64,000 nucleotides of DNA, taken from NCBI RefSeq assembly GCF_030268005.1, contig NZ_BRZC01000002.1, positions 310,001 through 374,000 of the forward strand, given 5' to 3'. The notes beneath the pieces were generated by a model. It searched no databases. It was not told the origin of the DNA and saw nothing but the letters and a program-made list of their open reading frames with translations. Positions 55,018 through 62,726 of the stretch are shown in pieces. The position numbers and the translations under genes were made by a program. Source of the DNA: Microbacterium arabinogalactanolyticum. GTDB taxonomy: Bacteria; Actinomycetota; Actinomycetes; Actinomycetales; Microbacteriaceae. How positions within the stretch are numbered: position 1 is the first letter of the stretch; every line of letters starts with the position of its first letter.

Positions 55018-55079
55018 CGGCGTCTTCGGGCGTCGACCGGCGCGGATAGAATCGGGCGTCCCCTCAGGCAGGAGTCCCC

Positions 55080-56561
55080 ATGCCCACATCGCACCCGACG
55101 TTCGGCGTGCTCGCCGCGCTGCGCAGCCCGCGACAGCTCTCCCGTGAGGTGTTCGCAGGCCTGGTGACGACCCTCGCGCTGGTGCCGGAGGTGATCTCGT
55201 TCTCGGTGGTCGCCGGCGTCGACCCGATGACGAGCCTGGTGGCGTCGATCGTGCTCTGCCTGACGATGACCTTCCTCGGTGGGCGGCCCGGCGTGATCAC
55301 GGCCGCGGCAGGCTCGGTCGCGTTGGTCGTCGCTCCGCTCGTGCACGAGCACGGCGTGAAGTACGTGCTCCCGACCGTCGTCCTGGCGGGCCTCCTGCAG
55401 ATCGTCTTCGGGGTCCTGGGGCTGGCACGGCTGATGCGATATGTGCCGAGGTCGGTCATGCTCGGATTCGTCAATGCGCTCGGCATCCTGATCTTCGTCG
55501 CGCAGCTGCCGCACATCATCGGAGCGGCCCTTCCGGTGTGGGGTCTGTTCGCGCTGACTCTGGCGATCGTGCTCCTCCTGCCGTTGCTGACCAAGGCGGT
55601 TCCGTCGCCGCTGGTCGCGATCGTGGTGGTCACTGCGGTCGTCATCGTCGGCCGGATGACGGTGCCGGATGTCGCCGACGAGGGCCCCGTGGGCGGCGGT
55701 CTGCCGGGCCTCACCTCGCTGGACGTGCCGCTGGATCTGTCGACCCTGCAGCTGATCCTGCCGACCGCGATCAGCGTGGCGCTGGTGGGGCTGATGGAGT
55801 CGCTGCTGACGGCGAAGCTCGTGGACGAGATCACCGAGACCCCCTCGCACAAGGGCCGGGAGTCGTGGGCGCTCGGCGTCGCGAACATCGCCGCGGGTTT
55901 CTACGGCGGTGTCGCGGGATGCGCCATGATCGGCCAGACCGTGCTCAATGTGAAGACCAGCGGAGCGCGGACGCGGATCTCCACGTTCGTGGCGGGCGTG
56001 TTCATGCTGGCCCTCGTCACCGGGCTCAGCTCGCTGATGGGGCAGATCCCGATGGTCGCACTGGCTGCGGTGATGATGGTGGTCGCCGTCACCACCGTGG
56101 ACTGGCACAGCGTGCGGCCATCGACGCTGCGGCGGATGCCGCTCTCCGAGACGATCGTCATGCTCGTCACCATCGGGACCGTCGTGCTGACGAGCAACCT
56201 CGCCTACGGCGTCATCGCCGGGGTCGTGCTGGCGATGATCCTGTTCGCGCGCCGCGTGGCGCACGTGATCAGCGTGGAGCGGATGCCGTCCTCCGACGGC
56301 GCGAGCGTGCGCTACGCCGTGCGCGGACCGCTGTTCTTCGGCAGCAGCAACGACCTGGTCGAGCACTTCCGGTACGCGGAGGATCCGGCATCCGTCATCA
56401 TCGACCTGAGCGCTGCGCAGATCTGGGATGCCTCGACCGTGGCCGCCCTGGACTCGATCGCGACGCGCTACGAGCGCCGCGGGGTCACGATCGGCATCAC
56501 CGGCCTCGACGCCCGCAGCGAGCGCTTCCACGGCCGCCTGAGCGGCTACCTGGGCGCCTGA
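55080..56561 (+). CDS. SulP-family anion transporter with STAS domain
   Basis: 493 residues, about 11-12 membrane helices. LVTTLALVPEVISFSVVAGVDP is the SulP first helix; a C-terminal STAS domain (SVIIDLSAAQIWDASTVAALDSI) follows at about 395-493. Members carry sulfate, bicarbonate or other anions; no neighbour fixes the choice. TAGAAT at 55047-55052 and RBS AGGAG give a short leader. Confidence 0.9.
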   Translation: MPTSHPTFGVLAALRSPRQLSREVFAGLVTTLALVPEVISFSVVAGVDPMTSLVASIVLCLTMTFLGGRPGVITAAAGSVALVVAPLVHEHGVKYVLPTVVLAGLLQIVFGVLGLARLMRYVPRSVMLGFVNALGILIFVAQLPHIIGAALPVWGLFALTLAIVLLLPLLTKAVPSPLVAIVVVTAVVIVGRMTVPDVADEGPVGGGLPGLTSLDVPLDLSTLQLILPTAISVALVGLMESLLTAKLVDEITETPSHKGRESWALGVANIAAGFYGGVAGCAMIGQTVLNVKTSGARTRISTFVAGVFMLALVTGLSSLMGQIPMVALAAVMMVVAVTTVDWHSVRPSTLRRMPLSETIVMLVTIGTVVLTSNLAYGVIAGVVLAMILFARRVAHVISVERMPSSDGASVRYAVRGPLFFGSSNDLVEHFRYAEDPASVIIDLSAAQIWDASTVAALDSIATRYERRGVTIGITGLDARSERFHGRLSGYLGA

Positions 56562-56615
56562 GGGTATCGGGCGGCCACGCGCTGCCGCCCGCGGCCGCCG
56601 GGGGCGTGGGGGAGC

Positions 56616-57101
56616 TCAGTCGCGCACGAGCTTGCGGAGCAGGCGCTCGAGCTGCGATCGTTCGTCGTCGCTGAGGGAGGAGAGCAACTGGCGCTCCGTC
56701 TGCAGATGGGCAGGGTAGGCCTCATCGATGAGCGCGCGTCCCTCCGGCGTGAGCTCGACGATGCGACCGCGGGTGTCGTCTTCGCGCTGGCTGCGGATCA
56801 CGAGACCGGCGGCTTCGAGCCGATCGACGCGCTTGGAGGTGGCTCCCGCTGTCACCATCGTGTGCTCGGCGAGATCGCCCGGGGAGAGCGCGAAGGGCGA
56901 TCCGGCCCTGCGGAGGGCGCAGAGGACGTCGAACTCGCCCTCGCCCAGGCCGAAGCGGCGATAGTTCCTTATCAGTTCACTCGTGAAGTCGTCCGAGATG
57001 CGCCGCATCCTGCCGATGACGGCCATCGGGCTCGGATCGAGATCAGGGCGCTCGCGACGCCACTGCTCGATGAAGGTTCCTACGCGGTCGTGAGTGCCCA
57101 T
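56616..57101 (-). CDS. MarR-family transcription regulator
   Basis: 161 residues, the usual length. The winged helix reads GEFDVLCALRRAGSPFALSPGDLAEHTMVTAGATSKRVDRLEAAGLV with the wing in REDDTRGRIVELTPEGRAL. Divergent from the EamA transporter, which it most likely represses. Its ATG is six bases from TATGCT (57113-57108), inside the same operator region, so it should also repress itself. Confidence 0.92.
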   Translation of the reverse strand: MGTHDRVGTFIEQWRRERPDLDPSPMAVIGRMRRISDDFTSELIRNYRRFGLGEGEFDVLCALRRAGSPFALSPGDLAEHTMVTAGATSKRVDRLEAAGLVIRSQREDDTRGRIVELTPEGRALIDEAYPAHLQTERQLLSSLSDDERSQLERLLRKLVRD

Positions 57102-57107
57102 GCGTCC

Positions 57108-57149
57108 AGCATAGTTTCCACGGAACATATAATGGTTTCCATGGAAACT
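57108..57149. promoter_or_regulatory. MarR operators over divergent promoters
   Basis: Two copies of a palindrome: AGTTTCCACGGAACA (57113-57127, imperfect) and GGTTTCCATGGAAACT (57134-57149, nearly perfect). They flank TATAAT (57128-57133) of the transporter and overlap TATGCT of the regulator. The second covers the transporter start codon itself. Confidence 0.75.
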
Positions 57150-58142
57150 AACCAACGGCTGCGACGTACGTGGGACCGGGCCCGGTGGCCGCTCGTCGCG
57201 GCGATCGGCCCGATCGCGTTCGGGTCGAACTACTTCGTGACGCACGAATACCTGCCTGCCGGCTCGCCGCTGTGGGGGTCGGCGATCCGTGCGCTGCCGG
57301 CAGGGCTGGTGCTCCTGCTCGTCGCGCGACGCCCGCCGGCGGGGGCGTGGTGGTGGCGCTCCGTCGTGCTCGGCACGCTCAACATGGGTCTGTTCTTCTG
57401 CCTGGTGTATGTGGCGGCTCAGCTGCTGCCGTCCAGCGTCGCCGCGTCGCTGATGTCGCTGAGCCCCATCGTGATCGCGGGAGCGGCCTGGCTGCTGATC
57501 GACGAGCGGCCCGCACCGCGCGTGATCGTCGGCGCGGTGATCGGAGGCGCCGGCGTGCTGCTGATCGTCGGAACGGCTACGGGGGCGCTGGACGGCTGGG
57601 GGATCGCGGCGTCGATCGCCTCGATGCTGCTCTCGTCGATCGGCGCGATCCTCACCAGGCGCTGGCAGGACGACACTCCGGTGCTCACGGTGACCGCGTG
57701 GCAGCTGGTGGTCGGCGGGCTCGAGCTGCTCGCGGCCGCCGTCGTGATCGAAGGCGCGCCTCCCGCCCTCACCGCGGTCGAGACCGCCGCGTTCGCCTAC
57801 GCGAGCCTGATCGCGACGGCGCTCGGCTTCGTCTGCTGGTTCACGGGGTTCCGCCACCTTCCGGCGGGAGTCGTCGGTGTGATCGGTCTGCTCAACCCCG
57901 TCACCGGGGTTGCACTCGGCGTCTTCGCCGGCGGCGAGATCCTCACTCCGCTCCAGGCGGCGGGCATCGCGCTCGTGCTGATCAGCATCGCGATCGTCAA
58001 CGCCCGGCGCCGCACCGCCGTCGTCCTGGAAGGAGAGCGACAGGTCGTGAAGGGGCGTCAGACGCCTCGAGGGCCTGACTTCCGGGAAGAACCCAGGGAA
58101 GTCAGGCCCTCGAGCCAGAGGGGCGCGGCTCAGACGCCGTAG
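57141..58142 (+). CDS. EamA-family drug/metabolite transporter
   Basis: 333 residues, ten helices in two EamA repeats; [13 protein letters not shown] and [33 protein letters not shown] are typical. The ATG at 57141 is seven bases after TATAAT (leaderless) and sits in an operator; ATG 57132 is unlikely. The last 40 or so residues after the final helix are encoded across a perfect terminator-like hairpin and reach 13 bases into the convergent glnA gene, so the tail may be a recent extension. Confidence 0.88.
   Translation: METNQRLRRTWDRARWPLVAAIGPIAFGSNYFVTHEYLPAGSPLWGSAIRALPAGLVLLLVARRPPAGAWWWRSVVLGTLNMGLFFCLVYVAAQLLPSSVAASLMSLSPIVIAGAAWLLIDERPAPRVIVGAVIGGAGVLLIVGTATGALDGWGIAASIASMLLSSIGAILTRRWQDDTPVLTVTAWQLVVGGLELLAAAVVIEGAPPALTAVETAAFAYASLIATALGFVCWFTGFRHLPAGVVGVIGLLNPVTGVALGVFAGGEILTPLQAAGIALVLISIAIVNARRRTAVVLEGERQVVKGRQTPRGPDFREEPREVRPSSQRGAAQTP
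58066..58114. terminator. 18-bp hairpin inside the EamA gene, 3' of glnA1
   Basis: Perfect arms CTCGAGGGCCTGACTTCC (58066-58083) and GGAAGTCAGGCCCTCGAG (58097-58114), 13-base loop. It is 16 bases past the glnA1 stop (minus strand) and serves as its terminator, yet it lies wholly within the last 25 codons of the EamA gene. Confidence 0.8.
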
Positions 58143-59554
58143 TACAGCTCGTACTCGTACGGGTGCGGACGCTGCGCCATCGGCAGGATCTCCTTCTCGT
58201 ACTTGTAGTCGATCCAGGTGTCGATGAGCTCCTGCGTGAACACGCCGCCCTCGAGCAGGAAGTCGTGGTCGTTGCGGAGCGCCTCGAGCGAGTCCAGCAG
58301 GGAGTTCGGGACCTGCGGGATGTTCTTGGCCTCCTCCGGGGGAAGCTCGTACAGGTCCTTGTCGATGGGCTCCATCGGCTCGATGCGGTTCTTGATGCCG
58401 TCCAGGCCGGCCATCATCTGCGCAGCGAAGGCCAGGTACGGGTTGCCCGAGGCATCCGGGACGCGGAACTCGATGCGCTTGGCCTTCGGGTTCGAGCCGG
58501 TCAGCGGGATGCGGATCGCGGCGGAGCGGTTTCCGGCGGAGTACGCCAGGTTGACCGGCGCCTCGAAGTGCTTCACCAGGCGGTGGTAGCTGTTCAGCGT
58601 CGGGTTGGTGAAGGCCAGCACGGCGTGCGCGTGCTTGAGCAGACCGCCGATGTACCAGCGCGCGATGTCGCTGAGCTGGCCGTAGCCGGCCTCGTCGAAG
58701 AACAGCGGCTTGCCGTCCAGCCACAGGGACTGGTGCGTGTGCATGCCCGAGCCGTTGTCGCCGTACAGCGGCTTCGGCATGAACGTGACCGTCTTGCCCC
58801 ACTCCTGGGCGGTGTTCTTGATGATGTACTTGAACTTCAGGATGTCGTCGGCCGCGCTCACCATGGTGTCGAAGCGGTAGTTGATCTCCTGCTGGCCCGC
58901 GGTGCCGACCTCGTGGTGCGAGCGCTCCAGGTGGAAGCCCGCGTCGATCAGGCGCAGCGTCATGTCGTCGCGCAGGTCGGCCGTCTTGTCGACCGGAGCG
59001 ACCGGGAAGTACCCGCCCTTGAAGGGGGTCTTGTTGGCGAGGTTGCCGCCCTCCTCCTCGCGACCGGAGTTCCAGGCGGCCTCCTCGGAGTCGATCCGGT
59101 AGAAGCTCTCGCCCGCGGTGACGGAGTAGCGCACGTCGTCGAAGATGTAGAACTCCGCCTCCGGGGCGAAGTACGCGGTGTCGGCGATGCCGGTGGACGC
59201 GAGGTACTTCTCGGCCTTCTTGGCGACCTGACGCGGGTCCTTGCTGTAGATCTCGCCGGTGCGCGGGTTGTAGATGTCGAAGACCATCACGAGGGTCTTC
59301 GCCTCGCGGAACGGGTCGAGGTACGCGGTGGTGACATCGGGGATCAGCTGCATGTCCGACTCGTGGATCGACGCGAACCCGCGGATCGAGGAGCCGTCGA
59401 ACAACTGTCCGTCCCGGAAGAAGTCCTCGTCGACCGTGGATGCCGGGATGTTGAAGTGCTGCTGCACGCCCGGAAGGTCAGTGAAACGGATGTCGAGGAA
59501 CTTGACGTCGTTCTCCTCGATGTAGCGAAGGACGTCTGCGGGCTCTTTGAACAT
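58130..59554 (-). CDS. glnA: Glutamine synthetase type I-beta
   Basis: 474 residues, normal GlnA1 length. [61 protein letters not shown] and NPYLAFAAQ are the standard blocks; [16 protein letters not shown] holds the Tyr adenylylated by GlnE. It makes glutamine from glutamate, ammonia and ATP. RBS AGGAG before the ATG. A small palindrome, AACCT-5-AGGTT, lies 32 bases upstream and may be a nitrogen-control site. Confidence 0.96.
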   Translation of the reverse strand: MFKEPADVLRYIEENDVKFLDIRFTDLPGVQQHFNIPASTVDEDFFRDGQLFDGSSIRGFASIHESDMQLIPDVTTAYLDPFREAKTLVMVFDIYNPRTGEIYSKDPRQVAKKAEKYLASTGIADTAYFAPEAEFYIFDDVRYSVTAGESFYRIDSEEAAWNSGREEEGGNLANKTPFKGGYFPVAPVDKTADLRDDMTLRLIDAGFHLERSHHEVGTAGQQEINYRFDTMVSAADDILKFKYIIKNTAQEWGKTVTFMPKPLYGDNGSGMHTHQSLWLDGKPLFFDEAGYGQLSDIARWYIGGLLKHAHAVLAFTNPTLNSYHRLVKHFEAPVNLAYSAGNRSAAIRIPLTGSNPKAKRIEFRVPDASGNPYLAFAAQMMAGLDGIKNRIEPMEPIDKDLYELPPEEAKNIPQVPNSLLDSLEALRNDHDFLLEGGVFTQELIDTWIDYKYEKEILPMAQRPHPYEYELYYGV

Positions 59555-59585
59555 GTACGACTCCTGATCGGGTATCGGTTGCATC

Positions 59586-59600
59586 AACCTTACGCAGGTT
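59586..59600. promoter_or_regulatory. Small inverted repeat upstream of glnA
   Basis: AACCT-TACGC-AGGTT, 32 bases before the glnA ATG. It does not fit the GlnR consensus well. Possible operator or leader hairpin. Confidence 0.3.
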
Positions 59601-59671
59601 ATGCATGGGGAGTTTCCCAGCCGTGTCCGCCATGTTTCGGGCATGTTACGTGTGCTCGGTAGGCTGGGGGA

Positions 59672-60088
59672 GTGAACGACTACCCCGGTGAACGCCTCGG
59701 TCTGCCCGCCACCGGACCTCGCAGCATCGCCCGTCCCGGACGCAGGATCGGCGCATTGGCGATCGACTACTTCGCCTCGACGCTCATCGCGCTCGGCTTC
59801 CTTGGCTACGACCCGCTGGCTCTGCCCGCCGAGGCCGGCTGGCGCCAGTTCGCGCCGATGATGGTCTTCGCGGTGCTGCAGATCCTGTTCATCCCGACCG
59901 CCGGTGGCAGCCCGGGCCATCGCATCCTCGGCATGCGCGTGGTCCGCTTCGGCGGCGGATGGGTCGGGCTGTGGCGTCCGATCGTCCGCACGCTCCTGCT
60001 GGTGGTCGTCATCCCCGCCGTCATCTGGGATGCCGATCAGCGCGGTCTGCACGACAAGATCGCCGGCACGGTGCTCATCCGGTCCTGA
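59672..60088 (+). CDS. RDD-family membrane protein
   Basis: 138 residues, three helices. [24 protein letters not shown] has the Arg and Asp of the RDD motif; the last conserved Asp is in [14 protein letters not shown]. Regularly divergent from glnA in actinobacteria, as here. Function unknown; some RDD proteins are sodium/proton carriers. Leaderless GTG, six bases after TAGGCT. Confidence 0.88.
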   Translation: MNDYPGERLGLPATGPRSIARPGRRIGALAIDYFASTLIALGFLGYDPLALPAEAGWRQFAPMMVFAVLQILFIPTAGGSPGHRILGMRVVRFGGGWVGLWRPIVRTLLLVVVIPAVIWDADQRGLHDKIAGTVLIRS

Positions 60089-60133
60089 TTCGGACGCGGC
60101 GCTCGATCCCGCCCGCCACCGGGCGCGACCGGC

Positions 60134-60613
60134 TCAGTCCCGCCCGCGGTTCCTCCGGCGCATCTCGCGCGGGGCGCGACCGCCCAGGAACGACTTGGCG
60201 GGATCGACGACGAAGCCGCGGCGCAGCACCTGGCGGCCGATGAGCATCCGGAAGCCCATCTCGTCGCGATTGGTGAGCGTCACCTCGCCCTGCACGTCGT
60301 GGCCGACCAGCCGCATCCGCAGCAGCACGACGATCCGGTGCTCGGCGTGGCCGGACGAGCTGCGCACGGCGCGGCGATCGTGGACGGGGCACTCGTGCAC
60401 CACGGCATCCTCCCTGGTCTCCTGCCAGGGATGCACGGCGAACCTCACCCAGTCCTCGCCGTCGCGGGTGAACTCCTCGACGTCGAACGCGTGCAGCGAT
60501 GAGGTCCTCGCGCCGGTGTCGATCTTGGCCTTGATCCAGTCGACGCCCAGCTCGGGCAGGGACACCCACTCGCGCCACCCCGTGGACGTGTTTGAATGAG
60601 AAGACCGATTCAC
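60134..60613 (-). CDS. RimB-like retropepsin-fold protease ('ATP-dependent zinc protease' family)
   Basis: 159 residues. WIKAKIDTGARTSSLHA is the retropepsin-type active-site Asp-Thr-Gly, with RMLIGRQVL near the end; the database name 'zinc protease' is misleading. In Pseudomonas a homologue (RimB) works with RimK in modifying ribosomal protein S6. GTG start at 60613; CAGGAT six bases upstream suggests a leaderless mRNA. Only 25 bases separate it from the divergent RimK-like gene. Confidence 0.85.
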   Translation of the reverse strand: MNRSSHSNTSTGWREWVSLPELGVDWIKAKIDTGARTSSLHAFDVEEFTRDGEDWVRFAVHPWQETREDAVVHECPVHDRRAVRSSSGHAEHRIVVLLRMRLVGHDVQGEVTLTNRDEMGFRMLIGRQVLRRGFVVDPAKSFLGGRAPREMRRRNRGRD

Positions 60614-60638
60614 CCCTACATCCTGGCAGGAAACATCT

Positions 60639-61826
60639 GTGAAGATCGCCGTTCTCTCGCGGGCACCGCAGTCGTACTCCACCCAGCGCCTTCGCGCGGC
60701 CGCGCAGCAGCGGGGCCACACAGTTAAGGTGCTGAACACCCTGCGCTTCGCGATCGACCTGACCGCTGACGCCCCGGACCTGTTCTTCCGCGGCAGGCAG
60801 CTGAGCGACTACGACGCGATCCTGCCCCGCATCGGCAACTCCATCACGTACTTCGGAACGGCGGTGGTGCGTCAGTTCGAGCAGATGGACGTCTACACCC
60901 CGAACACCGCGAACGGCATCTCCAGTGCGCGGGACAAGCTGCGGGCCAACCAGATCCTCTCCCGCCACAACATCGCCATGCCGGCCACGGCGTTCGTGCG
61001 CAACCGCGCGGACGTGCGTCCGGCGATCGAGCGCGTGGGCGGCGCGCCCGTCGTGATCAAGCTGCTGGAGGGCACCCAGGGGATCGGTGTGATCCTCGCT
61101 CCGCAGGTGAAGGTGGCCGAGGCGATCATCGAGACGCTGCACTCCACCAAGCAGAACGTGCTGATCCAGAAGTTCATCGCCGAGAGTCGGGGACGCGACA
61201 TCCGCGCTCTGGTCGTCGGAGACCGGGTCGTGGCCGCGATGCGGCGGGTCGCCGAGGGCGACGAGTTCCGCTCCAACGTGCACCGCGGCGGGCGCGTGGA
61301 GCCGGTGACGCTGGACCCCGTGTACGAGCAGACCGCGGTCCGCTCGGCGCAGATCATGGGCCTGCGGGTCGCCGGTGTCGACATGCTCGAGAGCGACGAG
61401 GGGCCGCTGGTCATGGAGGTCAACTCCTCGCCCGGACTGCAGGGCATCGAGGCGGCCACCAATCTCGACGTCGCCGGCGCGATCATCGACTACATCGCGA
61501 ACCAGGTGGCGTTCCCCGACATCGACATCCGTCAGCGGCTGAGCGTCTCCACGGGCTACGGCGTCGCCGAGCTCATGGTGCACAGCGGTGCGGAGCAGGT
61601 GGGAATGAAGCTGGGCGACCTGGGGCTGTGGGATCGCGACATCACGGTGCTCACCCTGCATCGCGGCGTGAGCGTCATCCCGAACCCGCGCAAGCATGTG
61701 GTGCTCGAGGCCGAGGACCGGCTGCTGTGCTTCGGCAAGCTCGAGGAGATGCGGTCGATGATCCCGGAGAAGCGTCGCCGCCGGCCTCGTGTGCGCCGTC
61801 TCCCCAAGGAGCCGCTGGGGGAGTGA
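60639..61826 (+). CDS. RimK-like ATP-grasp ligase with extra C-terminal domain
   Basis: 395 residues. Residues 1-290 are a RimK-type ATP-grasp ligase: IAVLSRAPQSYSTQRL, PRIGNSITYFGTAVVRQFE, VVIKLLEGTQGIGVIL, RDIRALVVGDRVVAAM and MEVNSSPGLQGIE (metal ligands). E. coli RimK (300 residues) adds Glu to S6. About residues 300-372 form an added domain with a RCK_C/TrkA_C-like pattern (GDLGLWDRDITVLTLHRG...VVLEAEDRLLCFG), followed by a basic tail. GTG start with AGGAAA RBS. Substrate not known. Confidence 0.88.
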   Translation: MKIAVLSRAPQSYSTQRLRAAAQQRGHTVKVLNTLRFAIDLTADAPDLFFRGRQLSDYDAILPRIGNSITYFGTAVVRQFEQMDVYTPNTANGISSARDKLRANQILSRHNIAMPATAFVRNRADVRPAIERVGGAPVVIKLLEGTQGIGVILAPQVKVAEAIIETLHSTKQNVLIQKFIAESRGRDIRALVVGDRVVAAMRRVAEGDEFRSNVHRGGRVEPVTLDPVYEQTAVRSAQIMGLRVAGVDMLESDEGPLVMEVNSSPGLQGIEAATNLDVAGAIIDYIANQVAFPDIDIRQRLSVSTGYGVAELMVHSGAEQVGMKLGDLGLWDRDITVLTLHRGVSVIPNPRKHVVLEAEDRLLCFGKLEEMRSMIPEKRRRRPRVRRLPKEPLGE

Positions 61827-61828
61827 AT

Positions 61829-61870
61829 GCGAAACGGCCCCTCACTCCGCTGGAGTGAGGGGCGGTTCGC
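61829..61870. terminator. Bidirectional terminator between rimK-like gene and DUF4191
   Basis: CCCCTCACTCC / GGAGTGAGGGG perfect core with a GCT loop, extended by GCGAA...TTCGC with mismatches; between convergent genes. Confidence 0.85.
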
Positions 61871-61890
61871 TGCGTGCAGTGCGGCGCGGA

Positions 61891-62601
61891 TCAGCGCGGA
61901 CGCTGCGCGCGGACCTTGGTGGGATCGATGCCCTTGGGGATCGGCAGCGACGAGAGCGACTGCGACACCGAGTCGATGCGCCGGATGACGGCGGCCATGG
62001 TGGCCTTGTCGATCGCCTTGGGGATCTTCTTGATCCGCTTGGCCAGGTCGGAGATCGGGACCTCGTCCTCGCCGTGGCCGACGTACAGCACGGTCACGGG
62101 CACGCCGTTGGCGACGCGCTGCGCCTTCTGACGCTCCTCGTTCACGAGGCGGGTGAGCCGGCCACGGGTGCCCTCGCCGACCACGACGATGCCGCCGCGG
62201 CCGATCGCGCGGTAGACGGCCTCCTGGGTCTTGGGGTTGATCCCCACGGGGGTGTCGGATGCCTGCCAGCTGCGGCCGAGGCTGGTGCTGAGCACGTGAC
62301 CGCTGGCACCGGGCATCCCGTCGATCTTGGCGTACATGGCCTTGGTCGACAGGCGCGTCATCAGGAACATGGCGCCGAGGATGCCGAACATCAGGCCGGT
62401 GACGGCCCACAGGATCAGCGAGAGCACGGCGCCGCCGCCGATCAGGAAGCCGAGGATCAGGCCGATGAGCACGCCGCCGATGAGGATGGCGAGCTGCGCC
62501 CAGGGAAGCCAGCCGTAGACCTCCCGGGTGAACCGGAACAGGGAACGGATCTGGGAGAAGAAGCCGGGACGCTTCTCAGCTTCGGGAGCACGCTTTGCCA
62601 T
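61891..62601 (-). CDS. DUF4191 membrane protein
   Basis: 236 residues. Two close hydrophobic helices (about 38-58 and 62-84, LAILIGGVLIGLILGFLIGGGAVLSLILWAVTGLMF) and a cytoplasmic C-terminal domain (SWQASDTPVGINPKTQEAVYRAIGRGGIVVVGEG). This family sits near lipA/lipB in actinobacteria; function unknown. Leaderless: TAGGCT seven bases before the ATG. Confidence 0.92.
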   Translation of the reverse strand: MAKRAPEAEKRPGFFSQIRSLFRFTREVYGWLPWAQLAILIGGVLIGLILGFLIGGGAVLSLILWAVTGLMFGILGAMFLMTRLSTKAMYAKIDGMPGASGHVLSTSLGRSWQASDTPVGINPKTQEAVYRAIGRGGIVVVGEGTRGRLTRLVNEERQKAQRVANGVPVTVLYVGHGEDEVPISDLAKRIKKIPKAIDKATMAAVIRRIDSVSQSLSSLPIPKGIDPTKVRAQRPR

Positions 62602-62726
62602 GGGTACCAGCCTACCGAGTCATCGCCCCGTCGTTCTCCCTGCACAGCCGCGGGTATCCCGTGACTTCTCCACCTTCGTCGTGATCGCGGCCCTCGCGGG
62701 TCGCAGGCATGCGCTCTCATGGAGCG

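Noticed and set aside
60134..60613. Literal reading of the 'ATP-dependent zinc protease' name
   Set aside because: No zinc motif or ATPase motif is present; the visible site is a retropepsin-type Asp-Thr-Gly.
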